64,000 nucleotides of DNA from Azospirillum oleiclasticum (GTDB lineage: Bacteria > Pseudomonadota > Alphaproteobacteria > Azospirillales > Azospirillaceae). The notes under the pieces are model-generated. The model did no database searches and was not told where the DNA came from. It worked only from the letters and a program-made list of their open reading frames with translations. Positions 22,923-30,872 of the stretch are shown here, in pieces (within the stretch, counting starts at the first letter, position 1; the number at the start of each line of letters is the position of its first letter). Location of the stretch: the NCBI RefSeq assembly GCF_013423485.1, contig NZ_JABFFR010000033.1:1-64000 (forward strand), in the 5' to 3' direction. Both the position numbers and the translations under genes were made by a program.

Positions 22923-24128
22923 ATGGCAGCGAAGACCGGAGCCGCGTCGGCGAAGCTCGGCACCTTCACCTGGGAGGACCCGTTCCTGCTCGACGAGCAG
23001 CTTACGGACGAGGAGCGCATGGTGCGCGACAGCGCCCGCGACTACTGCCAGGAGAAGCTGCTTCCCCGTGTGCTGGAGGCCAACCGGCACGAGATTTTCC
23101 ACCGCGAGATCATGAACGAGATGGGGGAGCTGGGCTTCCTCGGCGCGACCATCGACGGCTATGGCTGCGCGGGCGTGAACTACGTCAGCTACGGCCTGAT
23201 TGCGCGCGAGGTCGAGCGTGTCGACAGTGGCTACCGCTCCGCCATGTCGGTGCAGTCCTCGCTGGTCATGCACCCCATCTACGCCTACGGCACCGAGGCG
23301 ACGCGCGAGCGCTACCTGCCGAAGCTGGCGACCGGCGAATGGGTGGGCTGCTTCGGCCTGACCGAGCCGGACGCCGGTTCCGACCCGTCCAGCATGAAGA
23401 CCCGCGCCCGCAAGGTGGACGGCGGCTATCTGCTGTCGGGCGCCAAGCAGTGGATCACCAATTCCCCCATCGCCGACGTGTTCGTGGTGTGGGCCAAGGA
23501 CGACGCCGGGGACATCCGCGGCTTCGTGCTGGAAAAGGGCATGAAGGGCCTGACCGCCCCGAAGATCGAGGGCAAGTTCAGCTTGCGCGCCTCGATCACC
23601 GGCGGCATCGCCATGGACGAGGTCTTCGTACCGGAAGAGAACCGCTTCCCGGAGATCAAGGGCCTGCCCGGCCCCTTCGGCTGCCTGAACCGGGCGCGCT
23701 ACGGCATCGCCTGGGGTGCCTTGGGTGCTGCGGAGTTCTGCTTCCACGCCGCCCGGCAATACACGCTGGACCGCAAGATGTTCGGCCGTCCGCTCGCCGC
23801 CACCCAGCTCATGCAGAAGAAGATGGCGGACATGGAGACGGAGATCGCCATCGGCCTGCAATCCTGCCTGCGCGTCGGCCACCTGATGGACGAAGGCAAG
23901 GCGGCCCCCGAGGCCATCTCCCTGATCAAGCGCAACTCCTGCGGCAAGGCGCTGGACATCGCGCGGGTCGCCCGCGACATGCATGGCGGCAACGGCATAG
24001 CCGACGAGTATCACGTCATCCGCCACGTGATGAACCTGGAGGCGGTGAACACCTACGAGGGCACGCACGACATCCACGCGCTGATCCTCGGCCGCGCCAT
24101 CACCGGCCTCCAGGCCTTCACGGGCTGA
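22923..24128 (+). CDS. gcdH: Glutaryl-CoA dehydrogenase (acyl-CoA dehydrogenase family)
   Basis: 401 residues from the ATG at 22923 (GGAG 8 bases upstream; ATGs at 22878 and 22905 are in frame). The protein starts FTWEDPFLLDEQLTDEERMVRDSARDYCQ, and contains VERVDSGYRSAMSVQSSLVMHPIYAYG, the FAD-binding GCFGLTEPDAGSDPSSMKTRA and QWITNSPIADVFVVWAK. The catalytic end is LEAVNTYEGTHDIHALILGRAITG, where the Glu of YEGT is the base; ARYGIAWGALGAAEF is the glutaryl-CoA signature region. It oxidises and decarboxylates glutaryl-CoA to crotonyl-CoA in lysine, tryptophan and cadaverine breakdown. It is followed by a CaiB-type CoA transferase that could make its substrate. Confidence 0.9.
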   Translation: MAAKTGAASAKLGTFTWEDPFLLDEQLTDEERMVRDSARDYCQEKLLPRVLEANRHEIFHREIMNEMGELGFLGATIDGYGCAGVNYVSYGLIAREVERVDSGYRSAMSVQSSLVMHPIYAYGTEATRERYLPKLATGEWVGCFGLTEPDAGSDPSSMKTRARKVDGGYLLSGAKQWITNSPIADVFVVWAKDDAGDIRGFVLEKGMKGLTAPKIEGKFSLRASITGGIAMDEVFVPEENRFPEIKGLPGPFGCLNRARYGIAWGALGAAEFCFHAARQYTLDRKMFGRPLAATQLMQKKMADMETEIAIGLQSCLRVGHLMDEGKAAPEAISLIKRNSCGKALDIARVARDMHGGNGIADEYHVIRHVMNLEAVNTYEGTHDIHALILGRAITGLQAFTG

Positions 24129-24133
24129 CCATC

Positions 24134-25357
24134 GTGGCCGGACCCCTGTCGCACGTGCGCGTGCTGGAACTCAGCCGCGTGCTCGCCGGCCCCTGGGCCG
24201 CCCAGACCCTGGCCGACCTCGGCGCCGAGGTGATCAAGGTCGAGCGGCCGGGGGCGGGGGACGACACCCGAGCCTGGGGGCCGCCCTGGGCTGGCGATCC
24301 GAATGCCGGTGAGCCGCGGGAAAGCGCCTATTTCCTGTCCGCCAACCGCGGCAAGCGCTCCGTCACCATCGATTTCGAGCGGCCGGAGGGGCAGGCGCTC
24401 GTCCGCCGGTTGGCCGCCGAAAGCGATGTGGTGATCGAGAACTTCAAGGTCGGCGGGCTGGTCAAATACGGGCTCGACTACGACAGCCTGAAGGCGGTGA
24501 ACCCGCGGCTGGTCTACTGCTCCATCACCGGCTTCGGGCAGACCGGGCCGTACCGGTCGCGCGCCGGCTACGACTTCATGATCCAGGGGCTGGGCGGGCT
24601 GATGAGCATCACCGGCCAGCCGGACGGGGAGCCGGGCGGCGGCCCGGTCAAGGTCGGCGTGGCGGTGACGGACATCTTCACCGGCCTGTACGCCACCATC
24701 GGCGTGCTGGGGGCGCTGGCCCACCGCGACCGCACCGGCGAGGGGCAGTGGGTGGATCTGGCGCTGCTCGACGTGCAGGTGGCGGTGCTGGCCAACCAGG
24801 CGATGAACCACCTCGTGTCCGGCATGCCGCCGGTGCGCATGGGCAACGCGCACCCGAACATCGTGCCCTACCAGGCCTTCGCCACGGCGGACGGGCACAT
24901 CATCCTGGCGGTCGGCAACGACGGCCAGTTCGCCAAGTTCTGCGCCGTCGCCGGACAGCCGGAACTGGCGGCCGACCCCCGCTACGCCACCAACCCGGAG
25001 CGGGTGCGCCACCGCGCCGAACTGGTGCCGCGGCTTCAGGAGATCATCAAGGCCCGGCCGAGCCGCGACTGGCTTGTGGGGCTGGAGGCGGTGGGCGTGC
25101 CCTGCGGCCCGATCAACGACCTCGCCGCCGTGTTCGAGGATCCGCAGGTGATCGCCCGCGGGCTGCGCCGCGACCTGCCGCACCCGACCGCGGGGACCGT
25201 GCCCACGGTCGCCAGCCCGATCCGCTACAGCGGCACGCCCATCGCGCACGAGACGGCACCCCCGACGCTGGGCCAGCACACCGACGAAGTGCTGGGCGGG
25301 TTGCTGGGGCTGGACGCCGACACCCTGGCTTCCCTCAAGGCCGCCGGCGTCCTGTGA
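24134..25357 (+). CDS. CaiB/BaiF-type CoA transferase (probable glutarate CoA-transferase)
   Basis: 407 residues from a GTG at 24134, six bases after the gcdH stop. Family III CoA-transferase signatures are complete: VRVLELSRVLAGPWAAQTLADLGAEVIKVERP, YFLSANRGKRSVTIDFERPEG, the SITGFGQTGPY and AGYDFMIQGLGGLMSITG segment, the catalytic Asp in VDLALLDVQVA, and GVPCGPINDLAAVFEDPQV. With gcdH directly upstream, the simplest role is transfer of CoA from succinyl-CoA to glutarate (SucC/SUGCT-like), but other dicarboxylates are possible. It ends in a GTGA overlap with the MFS gene. Confidence 0.88.
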   Translation: MAGPLSHVRVLELSRVLAGPWAAQTLADLGAEVIKVERPGAGDDTRAWGPPWAGDPNAGEPRESAYFLSANRGKRSVTIDFERPEGQALVRRLAAESDVVIENFKVGGLVKYGLDYDSLKAVNPRLVYCSITGFGQTGPYRSRAGYDFMIQGLGGLMSITGQPDGEPGGGPVKVGVAVTDIFTGLYATIGVLGALAHRDRTGEGQWVDLALLDVQVAVLANQAMNHLVSGMPPVRMGNAHPNIVPYQAFATADGHIILAVGNDGQFAKFCAVAGQPELAADPRYATNPERVRHRAELVPRLQEIIKARPSRDWLVGLEAVGVPCGPINDLAAVFEDPQVIARGLRRDLPHPTAGTVPTVASPIRYSGTPIAHETAPPTLGQHTDEVLGGLLGLDADTLASLKAAGVL

Positions 25358-26766
25358 GCGCCCCACCCGCGAGTGGCCGGCCGGAGGGCTGGGGCGCCCT
25401 GCTCGGCGGGCGCAACGGAGCGCGCGCCGTGATTCTGGCCGGCGGCGTGGCGCTGCACGCCGTCAACGTGTTCATCGTCACCACCATCCTGCCGTCGGTC
25501 GTCGCCGACATCGGCGGGCTGGACCTCTACGCCTGGAACACGACGCTGTTCGTGGTGGCGTCCATCGTCGGAGCGGCGCTGTGCGCCCGGCTTCTGCACG
25601 GGGTCGGACCGCGCGGCGCCTACGCCGTCGCGGCGCTGCTGTTCGCGGCCGGAACCACCGTCTGCGCGGCGGCGCCTGCCATGCCGGTGATGCTGATGGG
25701 GCGGCTGGCGCAGGGGCTGGGCGGCGGATTCCTGTTCGGCCTGTCCTACGCGATGATCCGCATCGTCTTCGCGGAGCCGCTGTGGCCGCGCGCCATCGCG
25801 TTGACCTCCGCCATGTGGGGTGTCGCGACGCTGATCGGCCCGGCCGTCGGCGGCGTGTTCGCCGAGATGGGGGCGTGGCGGGCCGCCTTCTGGTCGATGG
25901 TGCCGGTGACGCTGGCCTTCGCGGTGCTGGCGTTCCTGATGCTGCCGGCCGGCAGCAAAGGGGAGGGCGGGCGCCGGGCGCCGCCGCTGGCGCAGCTCGC
26001 CCTGCTGACGCTGGCGGTGCTGGCCCTCTCCGTCGGCAGCCTGCGGCCGGACCCGCTGTGGAACGCCGGCGGGGTGGCGGTCGCGGGGCTTCTGATCGCC
26101 GCTCTGGTGGTCATCGACGGGCGGCTGGGCAGCCGTCTGCTGCCGACCGGATCCTACCGGCCGACGACCCGGCTGGGCCGGCTGTTCGGCAGCATGTGCC
26201 TGTTGTCGGTCGCCGTCACCTCGACGGAGACCTTCGTGCCGCTGTTCCTCCAGGTGCTGCACGGCCGGTCGCCGTTGGTGGCCGGCTATCTGGCGGCGCT
26301 GATGGCGGTGGGCTGGACCGGCGGCTCCATCGCCAGCTCCGGCCTGCACGGCGGCGCCGAGCGGCCGGTGCTGCTGCTGGGGCCGGTGGTGTCGCTGGCC
26401 GGCATGCTGGTGCTGGCCGCGCTGATTCCCGGCTCCGGCGGGCCGGCGGCGCTGGCGGCGATCTGCGTGGCGCTGACCGCGGTCGGGGCCGGGGTGGGCA
26501 TGGGCTGGCCGCACCTGCTCACCGGGGTGCTGCGGGCAGCGCCGGCGGGGGAAACGGATCTGACCTCCGCGGCGATCACCACGGTGCAGCTCGTGGCGAC
26601 GGCGCTGGGTGCGGCTCTGGCGGGGATGGTGGTCAACATGGCCGGGCTGACGGAGCCGGGCGGGATCGGGGGGACCGCGTCGGCGGCCCTGTGGCTGTTC
26701 CTGGTCTTCGCGGCGGCGCCGGTTCTGGCGCTGCTTGCGGCCCGCCGCCTGACGCAGGGCGGCTGA
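25354..26766 (+). CDS. MFS transporter (DHA2-like drug or dicarboxylate exporter)
   Basis: 470 residues, starting with GTG in a 4-bp overlap with the CoA-transferase. It has about 14 hydrophobic segments: AVILAGGVALHAVNVFIVTTILPSVV, then DLYAWNTTLFVVASIVGAALCARL, then LMGRLAQGLGGGFLFGLSYAMIR (motif C-like), and later ATSTETFVPLFLQVLHGRSPLVAGYLAAL. The DHA2-like sequence suggests a drug/H+ exporter; operon position suggests it might instead move a metabolite of the glutarate pathway. Translational coupling indicates a shared role with the upstream genes. Confidence 0.85.
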   Translation: MSAPPASGRPEGWGALLGGRNGARAVILAGGVALHAVNVFIVTTILPSVVADIGGLDLYAWNTTLFVVASIVGAALCARLLHGVGPRGAYAVAALLFAAGTTVCAAAPAMPVMLMGRLAQGLGGGFLFGLSYAMIRIVFAEPLWPRAIALTSAMWGVATLIGPAVGGVFAEMGAWRAAFWSMVPVTLAFAVLAFLMLPAGSKGEGGRRAPPLAQLALLTLAVLALSVGSLRPDPLWNAGGVAVAGLLIAALVVIDGRLGSRLLPTGSYRPTTRLGRLFGSMCLLSVAVTSTETFVPLFLQVLHGRSPLVAGYLAALMAVGWTGGSIASSGLHGGAERPVLLLGPVVSLAGMLVLAALIPGSGGPAALAAICVALTAVGAGVGMGWPHLLTGVLRAAPAGETDLTSAAITTVQLVATALGAALAGMVVNMAGLTEPGGIGGTASAALWLFLVFAAAPVLALLAARRLTQGG

Positions 26767-26782
26767 TGCGGGGCGGGTAACG

Positions 26783-26811
26783 CCGGGCCGGCGCATTCGG
26801 CGCTGGCCCGG
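26783..26811. terminator. Hairpin terminator between convergent MFS gene and small ORF
   Basis: CCGGGCCGGCGC (26783-26794) and GCGCTGGCCCGG (26800-26811) form a 12-bp stem with one mismatch and a 5-nt loop. Only a weak T-run follows. Confidence 0.5.
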
Positions 26812-26824
26812 TTCCCGATCACGC

Positions 26825-27049
26825 TCAGGCGGAGAAGTGCCCGGCGCGGCGCAGGTCAACGACCCGGCAGCCGGTCATCACCTCCTGCACGATGGTCTGC
26901 ACACCGGCACCGTCCCGGTCCCAGCTCAGCCCGCCTTCGTGGACGAGGCGGCGGGCGATCCCGTCCGCGGTGTGGCGGGCCTTCTCCTCGAGGATTTCAG
27001 CGGTGCGCCATGCGATTCTTGCGGTGCGCGGGCCCTCGGCGATGGTCAT
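26825..27049 (-). CDS. Small hypothetical protein
   Basis: 74 residues from the ATG at 27049, with GGGAG about 9 bases upstream (a longer start at 27079 is possible). The sequence MTIAEGPRTARIAWRTAEILEEKARHTADGIARRL... SWDRDGAGVQTIVQEVMTGCRVVDLRRAGHF has a basic amphipathic helix and no membrane segment or known motif. I do not recognise the family. It is convergent with the MFS gene across a hairpin and appears monocistronic. Confidence 0.55.
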   Translation of the reverse strand: MTIAEGPRTARIAWRTAEILEEKARHTADGIARRLVHEGGLSWDRDGAGVQTIVQEVMTGCRVVDLRRAGHFSA

Positions 27050-27192
27050 CGTTCGGCACTCCCGTTGTTTCTGGTCCAACCAAATGTCTCTTTCTTGCCC
27101 TTTCCGCGAGTTTTTCGCAACTGCAACATAACGTCACAGGTGGGACACAGGTTCCCACCGTCGGCTTTGCCATTCGTCGTGCACCGTGGCGA

Positions 27193-28056
27193 TCAGCCCC
27201 ACACCGGTTTCGGGAGCGACTCGATCAGCGTGGTGGCGACCAGCTCGACAGCGTCGTTGCGCATCCCCTCGCCCAGCAGCAGGGCCAGTTCCGTCTCCGG
27301 CAAGGGCGGCAAACCGTCGTTTTCGCCCAGAATGCAACCATCCTTGGGCAGGGCGCTGCGCGCCAGAACGCTGACCCCCAGCCCGCCGGAGACGGCCGCC
27401 TGGATGCCGGCGAGGTTGGGGCTGCAGTAGGCCACCCGCCAGGCGCGGCCCGCCTTCTCCAGCTCGTGGATGGCGCGGTTGCGGTACAGGCAGCCCTGCG
27501 GGAAGACGACCAGCGGGATCGGGTCCTGGAAATGCACCGCCTCTTCCTCCGGGCCCACCCAGCACAGCGGTTCGCGCCACGTCATGCGGGCGCCGGTCCG
27601 GCCCGGCTCCTGCTTCACCAGGGCGATGTCCAGCTCCCCCGTCTCCAGATCGGCGCGCAGCCGCACCGACAGGTCGCAGCGCACGTCCAGCCGGATCGCC
27701 CGGTTGCGCCGTGCGAAGGCGGACAGCACCCGCGGCAGCCGCTCCACCGCGTAATCCTCCGGCACGCCGAGCCGCACCACCTCCGCCACCGGACGGCCGG
27801 CGAGGATCGAGCGCGCCTCGTCGTTCAGCGCCAGCATGCGCCGGGCGTAGCCCAGAAGCCGCTCCCCGTCGTCGGTCAGCATGATGGAGCGGCTGTTGCG
27901 GTCGAGCAGGACCAGGCCCAGATCGTCCTCCAGCCGCCGCACTTGTTGGCTGACGGTGGACTGGGTGCGGTGCACGCGCTCGCCGGCGCGGGTGAAGCCG
28001 CCCGCCTCCACCACCGACACGAAGGTCCGCAGCAGGCCCAGGTCCATCTCGCGCAT
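27193..28056 (-). CDS. LysR family transcriptional regulator
   Basis: 287 residues from the ATG at 28056 (an in-frame ATG at 28071 is also possible). The N-terminal winged helix has LGLLRTFVSVVEAGGFTRAGERVHRTQSTVSQQVRRLEDDLGLVLLDRNSRSIMLTDDGERLLGYARRML, and the LysR effector domain follows (VVRLGVPEDYAVERLPRVLSAF, LDIALVKQEP, GLGVSVLARSAL). It is divergent from the DMT transporter at 28164. An inverted repeat at 28079-28102 in the shared region is a probable binding site, so it likely regulates that exporter in response to an unknown metabolite. Confidence 0.9.
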   Translation of the reverse strand: MREMDLGLLRTFVSVVEAGGFTRAGERVHRTQSTVSQQVRRLEDDLGLVLLDRNSRSIMLTDDGERLLGYARRMLALNDEARSILAGRPVAEVVRLGVPEDYAVERLPRVLSAFARRNRAIRLDVRCDLSVRLRADLETGELDIALVKQEPGRTGARMTWREPLCWVGPEEEAVHFQDPIPLVVFPQGCLYRNRAIHELEKAGRAWRVAYCSPNLAGIQAAVSGGLGVSVLARSALPKDGCILGENDGLPPLPETELALLLGEGMRNDAVELVATTLIESLPKPVWG

Positions 28057-28078
28057 CGTCGATCCATCCATTCCGTGA

Positions 28079-28102
28079 ATGGAAAGCATTATAGCATTCC
28101 AT
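28079..28102. promoter_or_regulatory. Candidate LysR operator
   Basis: ATGGAA (28079-28084) and TTCCAT (28097-28102) form an inverted repeat around an AT-rich core (AGCATTATAGCA) in the 107 bp between LysR and DMT genes, the usual position for a LysR activator site. Confidence 0.45.
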
Positions 28103-28163
28103 TTCCCAATGGTCAGCGCCCCGCGTAGCCTGATCCCCACGAACATCGGCGGGAGGCTTTCCC

Positions 28164-29063
28164 ATGGCGCACATCGACGCGATCCCCCGGCCGGCGGCGG
28201 CCCCATCCTCGGCCCCGCTCGGCCTCGTCGTCCCCTTCTGCCTGACCTGGAGTTCCGCCTTCGCGGTGGGGAAGCTGGGGCTGGCGGATTGCCCGCCGCT
28301 GCTGCTGCTTGCCATACGCTTCCTGCTGGCCGGCGTGATCCTGGTGGCGGTGGCGGCGGCCATGGGGCAGCTCCGCGGTCTGTCGGCGCGCGGCTGGGCG
28401 GTGCTGGCGGGGTTGGGCGTGCTCAACCACGCGCTTTACCTGGGGCTCAGCTTCAGCGGGATGACGCTGGTGTCGTCGGGGCTGACGGCCATCGTGGTCA
28501 GCAGCACGCCGGTGCTGGTAGCCGCCGTGGCGAGCGTGGCGCTGAACGAGCCGATGACGGCGCGCAAGGCGCTGGGCCTGACGCTTGGGGTGGTCGGCGT
28601 CGCCATCGTGGTGCGCGGGCGGCTGGGCACCGGGGCCGACGACCCGGCCGGAATCGGGCTGGTGCTGGGTGCGCTCGCGTCGCTGACGGCCGGGACGCTG
28701 CTGTTCAAGCGCTACGCCCCGAAGACCGGCCTGGCGGCTGGCGGCGGAATCCAGGTGCTGGCCGGCGGGCTGGCGCTGGTGCCGGCCAGCCTGCTGGTGG
28801 AGGGCGCGCCGGCGATCCGCCCGACCGCGGAGTTCGCCCTGTCGCTCGCCTACCTCGTGCTCGTGGTGTCGATCGGCGCGCACCTGCTGTGGTTCCGCAT
28901 CCTGCAGCGGACCACGGCGACGGAGGCCAGCGCCTATCACTTCCTGATGCCGCCGCTGGGCCTGCTGTTCGGCTGGATGATCCTGGGAGAGGCGGTGCAG
29001 GTCTGGGACCTTCTGGGCATCATTCCCGTCGCGGCCGGCATCCGGCTGGTGACGCGGCCATAG
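28164..29063 (+). CDS. DMT superfamily (EamA) transporter
   Basis: 299 residues with about ten predicted membrane helices in two EamA repeats. The first repeat includes LGLVVPFCLTWSSAFAVGKLGL, FLLAGVILVAVAAAMG, SFSGMTLVSSGLTAIVVSSTPVLVAAVASVALNEPMTARKALGLTLGVVGVAIVV. The second includes YLVLVVSIGAHLLWFRILQRTTATEASAYHFLMPPLGLLFGWMILGE. DMT proteins export amino acids or metabolites, or import drugs. The ATG at 28164 has GGGAGG 8-10 bases before it. Probable control by the divergent LysR. The substrate is unknown. Confidence 0.88.
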   Translation: MAHIDAIPRPAAAPSSAPLGLVVPFCLTWSSAFAVGKLGLADCPPLLLLAIRFLLAGVILVAVAAAMGQLRGLSARGWAVLAGLGVLNHALYLGLSFSGMTLVSSGLTAIVVSSTPVLVAAVASVALNEPMTARKALGLTLGVVGVAIVVRGRLGTGADDPAGIGLVLGALASLTAGTLLFKRYAPKTGLAAGGGIQVLAGGLALVPASLLVEGAPAIRPTAEFALSLAYLVLVVSIGAHLLWFRILQRTTATEASAYHFLMPPLGLLFGWMILGEAVQVWDLLGIIPVAAGIRLVTRP

Positions 29064-29100
29064 GTGGTGCCCCCGCCGCCGATCCATGCTTCATTGCCAC

Positions 29101-29115
29101 CTCGCAGGATGCCAC
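29101..29115 (-). repeat. Isolated repA-type iteron copy
   Basis: Minus strand GTGGCATCCTGCGAG matches the repeats near repA (one base from the copy at 7845-7859) but lies about 21 kb away, 12 bp upstream of the maturation-protease-like gene. See the findings for possible meanings. Confidence 0.5.
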
Positions 29116-29127
29116 GGGAGAAGATCG

Positions 29128-29580
29128 ATGCGGCGGGTGCTCGTTCTGGGGATCGGCAACCGGTTCCGGTCGGACGATGGGGTGGGACCGGCAGTGGTGG
29201 ACCGGCTCCGCGCGCTGGGCATCCCGGCGGAGGAGCGGAGCGGAGAGGGGGCGGAGCTGATCGATGCGTGGCAGGGCCACGACACGGTGATCGTGGTGGA
29301 CGCCTGCCGGTCGGATGCGGCCCCCGGCACCGTGCTGCGCATCGACGCGGCGGCGGAGCCGCTGCCGGCCGGGCTCTTCCATTACTCCAGCCACCTGTTC
29401 GGGCTGGCGGAGGCGGTGGAGACCGCGCGTGCGCTCGGCCGGCTGCCGCGGCGGTTGATCGTCTTCGGCATCGAGGGCGCCGCCTTCGGCTTCGGCGACA
29501 GCCTGTCCCCCGCGGTCGAAACCGCGGCGGGGGAGGTGGTGCGGCGCGTGGCGGCGGAGGTCAGGGCATCCGGCCCGTGA
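29128..29580 (+). CDS. Hydrogenase maturation protease-like protein
   Basis: 150 residues from the ATG at 29128 (GGGAGA about 7 bases upstream). The N-terminus RVLVLGIGNRFRSDDGVGPAVVDRL is the signature of HybD/HycI/HoxM endopeptidases, in which the Glu/Asp and His residues coordinate nickel during cleavage of the hydrogenase large-subunit tail. Here GHDTVIVVDACRSDAAPG and the C-terminal IVFGIEGAAFGFGDSLSPAV are consistent. No hydrogenase structural gene is in the window, so its client is elsewhere or it has another function. It overlaps the convergent epimerase gene by 20 bp. Confidence 0.82.
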   Translation: MRRVLVLGIGNRFRSDDGVGPAVVDRLRALGIPAEERSGEGAELIDAWQGHDTVIVVDACRSDAAPGTVLRIDAAAEPLPAGLFHYSSHLFGLAEAVETARALGRLPRRLIVFGIEGAAFGFGDSLSPAVETAAGEVVRRVAAEVRASGP

Positions 29581-30490
29581 GGGTGGCGCTCAACCCGTCC
29601 AGCAGCCCGACCCGGCAGGTCATGCCGAAAGCGGCGCGCGCCTTGGCCGGATCGCCGATGGACACGCGGATGTCGCCGGCCCGCGCCGGCTGGTGGTGGC
29701 GCGGCACGCGGCGGCGCGACAGCTCCTCCAGCACGTCGAGCAGCATCAGCAGCGAGGTCGGCCGTCCCGTGCACAGGTTGTAGACCGCCGCCGCCGGCGC
29801 CGGCCGCTCCATCGCGGCGGTGAGGAACCGCACCACATCGCCGACGAAGACGAAGTCACGCACCTGCTCGCCATCGCCGTGGATGTCCACCGGGCACCCG
29901 TCGAGCAGCCGGCGGGCGAAGATGGAGATGACACCGGAGTAGGGGGAATGCGGGTCCTGCCGCGGCCCATAGACGTTGAAGAAACGGAAACCGGTGGTGC
30001 GCACTCCGTGGATCTGCCACGCGACGCGGGCGTGCATCTCGCAGCCGAGCTTGTCGACGCCATAGGCCGACAGGGGTCGGAGCTCCGAATCCTCGCCCAG
30101 CGGCACCGACGGGCTGTCGCCATAGACCGCCGCTGAGGAGGCGTAGACCACCGGCACGGGCCCGCCGTCACGCGCGGTGCGCGCCGCGTCGAACACCACA
30201 ACCGCCCCCGTCTGGTTGGTGCGGTGGGTCGCCGTCCACTGCTCCTTGGATTTCTGCACCGACGCCACCGCGGCGAGGTGGAAGATCCCATCGACCCCCC
30301 GCGCTGCGTCCTGCACCGCCTCGGGGTCGGCCACGTCACCGACGATCAGGCGCGCCGCCTTCGGGCGGTTGGCGATGCGGCCGGTGGACAGGTCGTCGAG
30401 GATGGTGACCCGATGCCCGTCCGCGAGCAGCCGGTCGGTGAGGTGCGAGCCGATGAAGCCGCAGCCGCCGGTGACCAGGTAATGCGCCAT
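29561..30490 (-). CDS. NAD-dependent nucleotide-sugar epimerase/dehydratase
   Basis: 309 residues from the ATG at 30490 (GGAGGGGG upstream). Extended short-chain dehydrogenase fold: NAD-binding GGCGFIGSHLTDRLLADGH, VDGIFHLAAVASV, VVYASSAAVYGDSPSVPL with the catalytic Ser, and the YxxxK pair in LSAYGVDKLGCE. RFFNVYGPRQDPHSPYSGVISIFARR and VRDFVFVGDVV are typical of UDP-glucose 4-epimerase and relatives. It likely supplies a sugar nucleotide for envelope or extracellular polysaccharide. Its partner genes are not adjacent. The convergent protease-like gene overlaps its 3' end. Confidence 0.87.
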   Translation of the reverse strand: MAHYLVTGGCGFIGSHLTDRLLADGHRVTILDDLSTGRIANRPKAARLIVGDVADPEAVQDAARGVDGIFHLAAVASVQKSKEQWTATHRTNQTGAVVVFDAARTARDGGPVPVVYASSAAVYGDSPSVPLGEDSELRPLSAYGVDKLGCEMHARVAWQIHGVRTTGFRFFNVYGPRQDPHSPYSGVISIFARRLLDGCPVDIHGDGEQVRDFVFVGDVVRFLTAAMERPAPAAAVYNLCTGRPTSLLMLLDVLEELSRRRVPRHHQPARAGDIRVSIGDPAKARAAFGMTCRVGLLDGLSATLTGRMP

Positions 30491-30872
30491 GGAGCCGTCC
30501 CCCTCCGGTTGAGCACCGGCGCAGTCTCGGCGATGCACGATGCGCCGTGCAGCCCGGCATCGGAGTTAGCCGGCGGCGCGGCTGTCCTTGTCCGCCCGCA
30601 CCGGCGGTCGGCCGGGCGGGATGCCCCGGTGGCGACGTCCGTGCCTGCGGGATGGATTCGGCCGTCCGGACGGGCATCATCCGTCCGCGACAGCGGTGGG
30701 AATCGCTGCGTTGCGGAAAATGTCGTTTCCGGACAGGCGGCTCCACCGGTCCCACAGGCTTATGCACCAGCTTATCCACGCTTCTGTGGATAAATCGCGT
30801 CAAGCCCGTTCCGACGGGCTCCGGAGCAGGGCGGTGTTGCCCCGCCCGGCCATTTTTCATAAACTCCGCGCC
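30491..30872. other. Gap upstream of the epimerase and the small ORF, with DnaA-box-like cluster
   Basis: About 380 bp. It contains three DnaA-box-like 9-mers in 34 bp (30760-30793), described separately. Otherwise GC-rich with no supported gene. Confidence 0.4.
30760..30793. repeat. Cluster of DnaA-box-like sites
   Basis: TTATGCACC (30760-30768), TTATCCACG (30772-30780) and, on the minus strand, the perfect box TTATCCACA (30785-30793). The last two form an exact 8-bp inverted repeat TTATCCAC/GTGGATAA around GCTTCT. They lie about 80 bp before a small ORF and far from the repA origin. Confidence 0.55.

Noticed and set aside
26825..27131. Plus-strand ORFs overlapping the small hypothetical gene (for example 26892-27131)
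   Set aside because: They lack ribosome sites and read as shuffled codons of the minus-strand gene, which has a better start and ribosome site.
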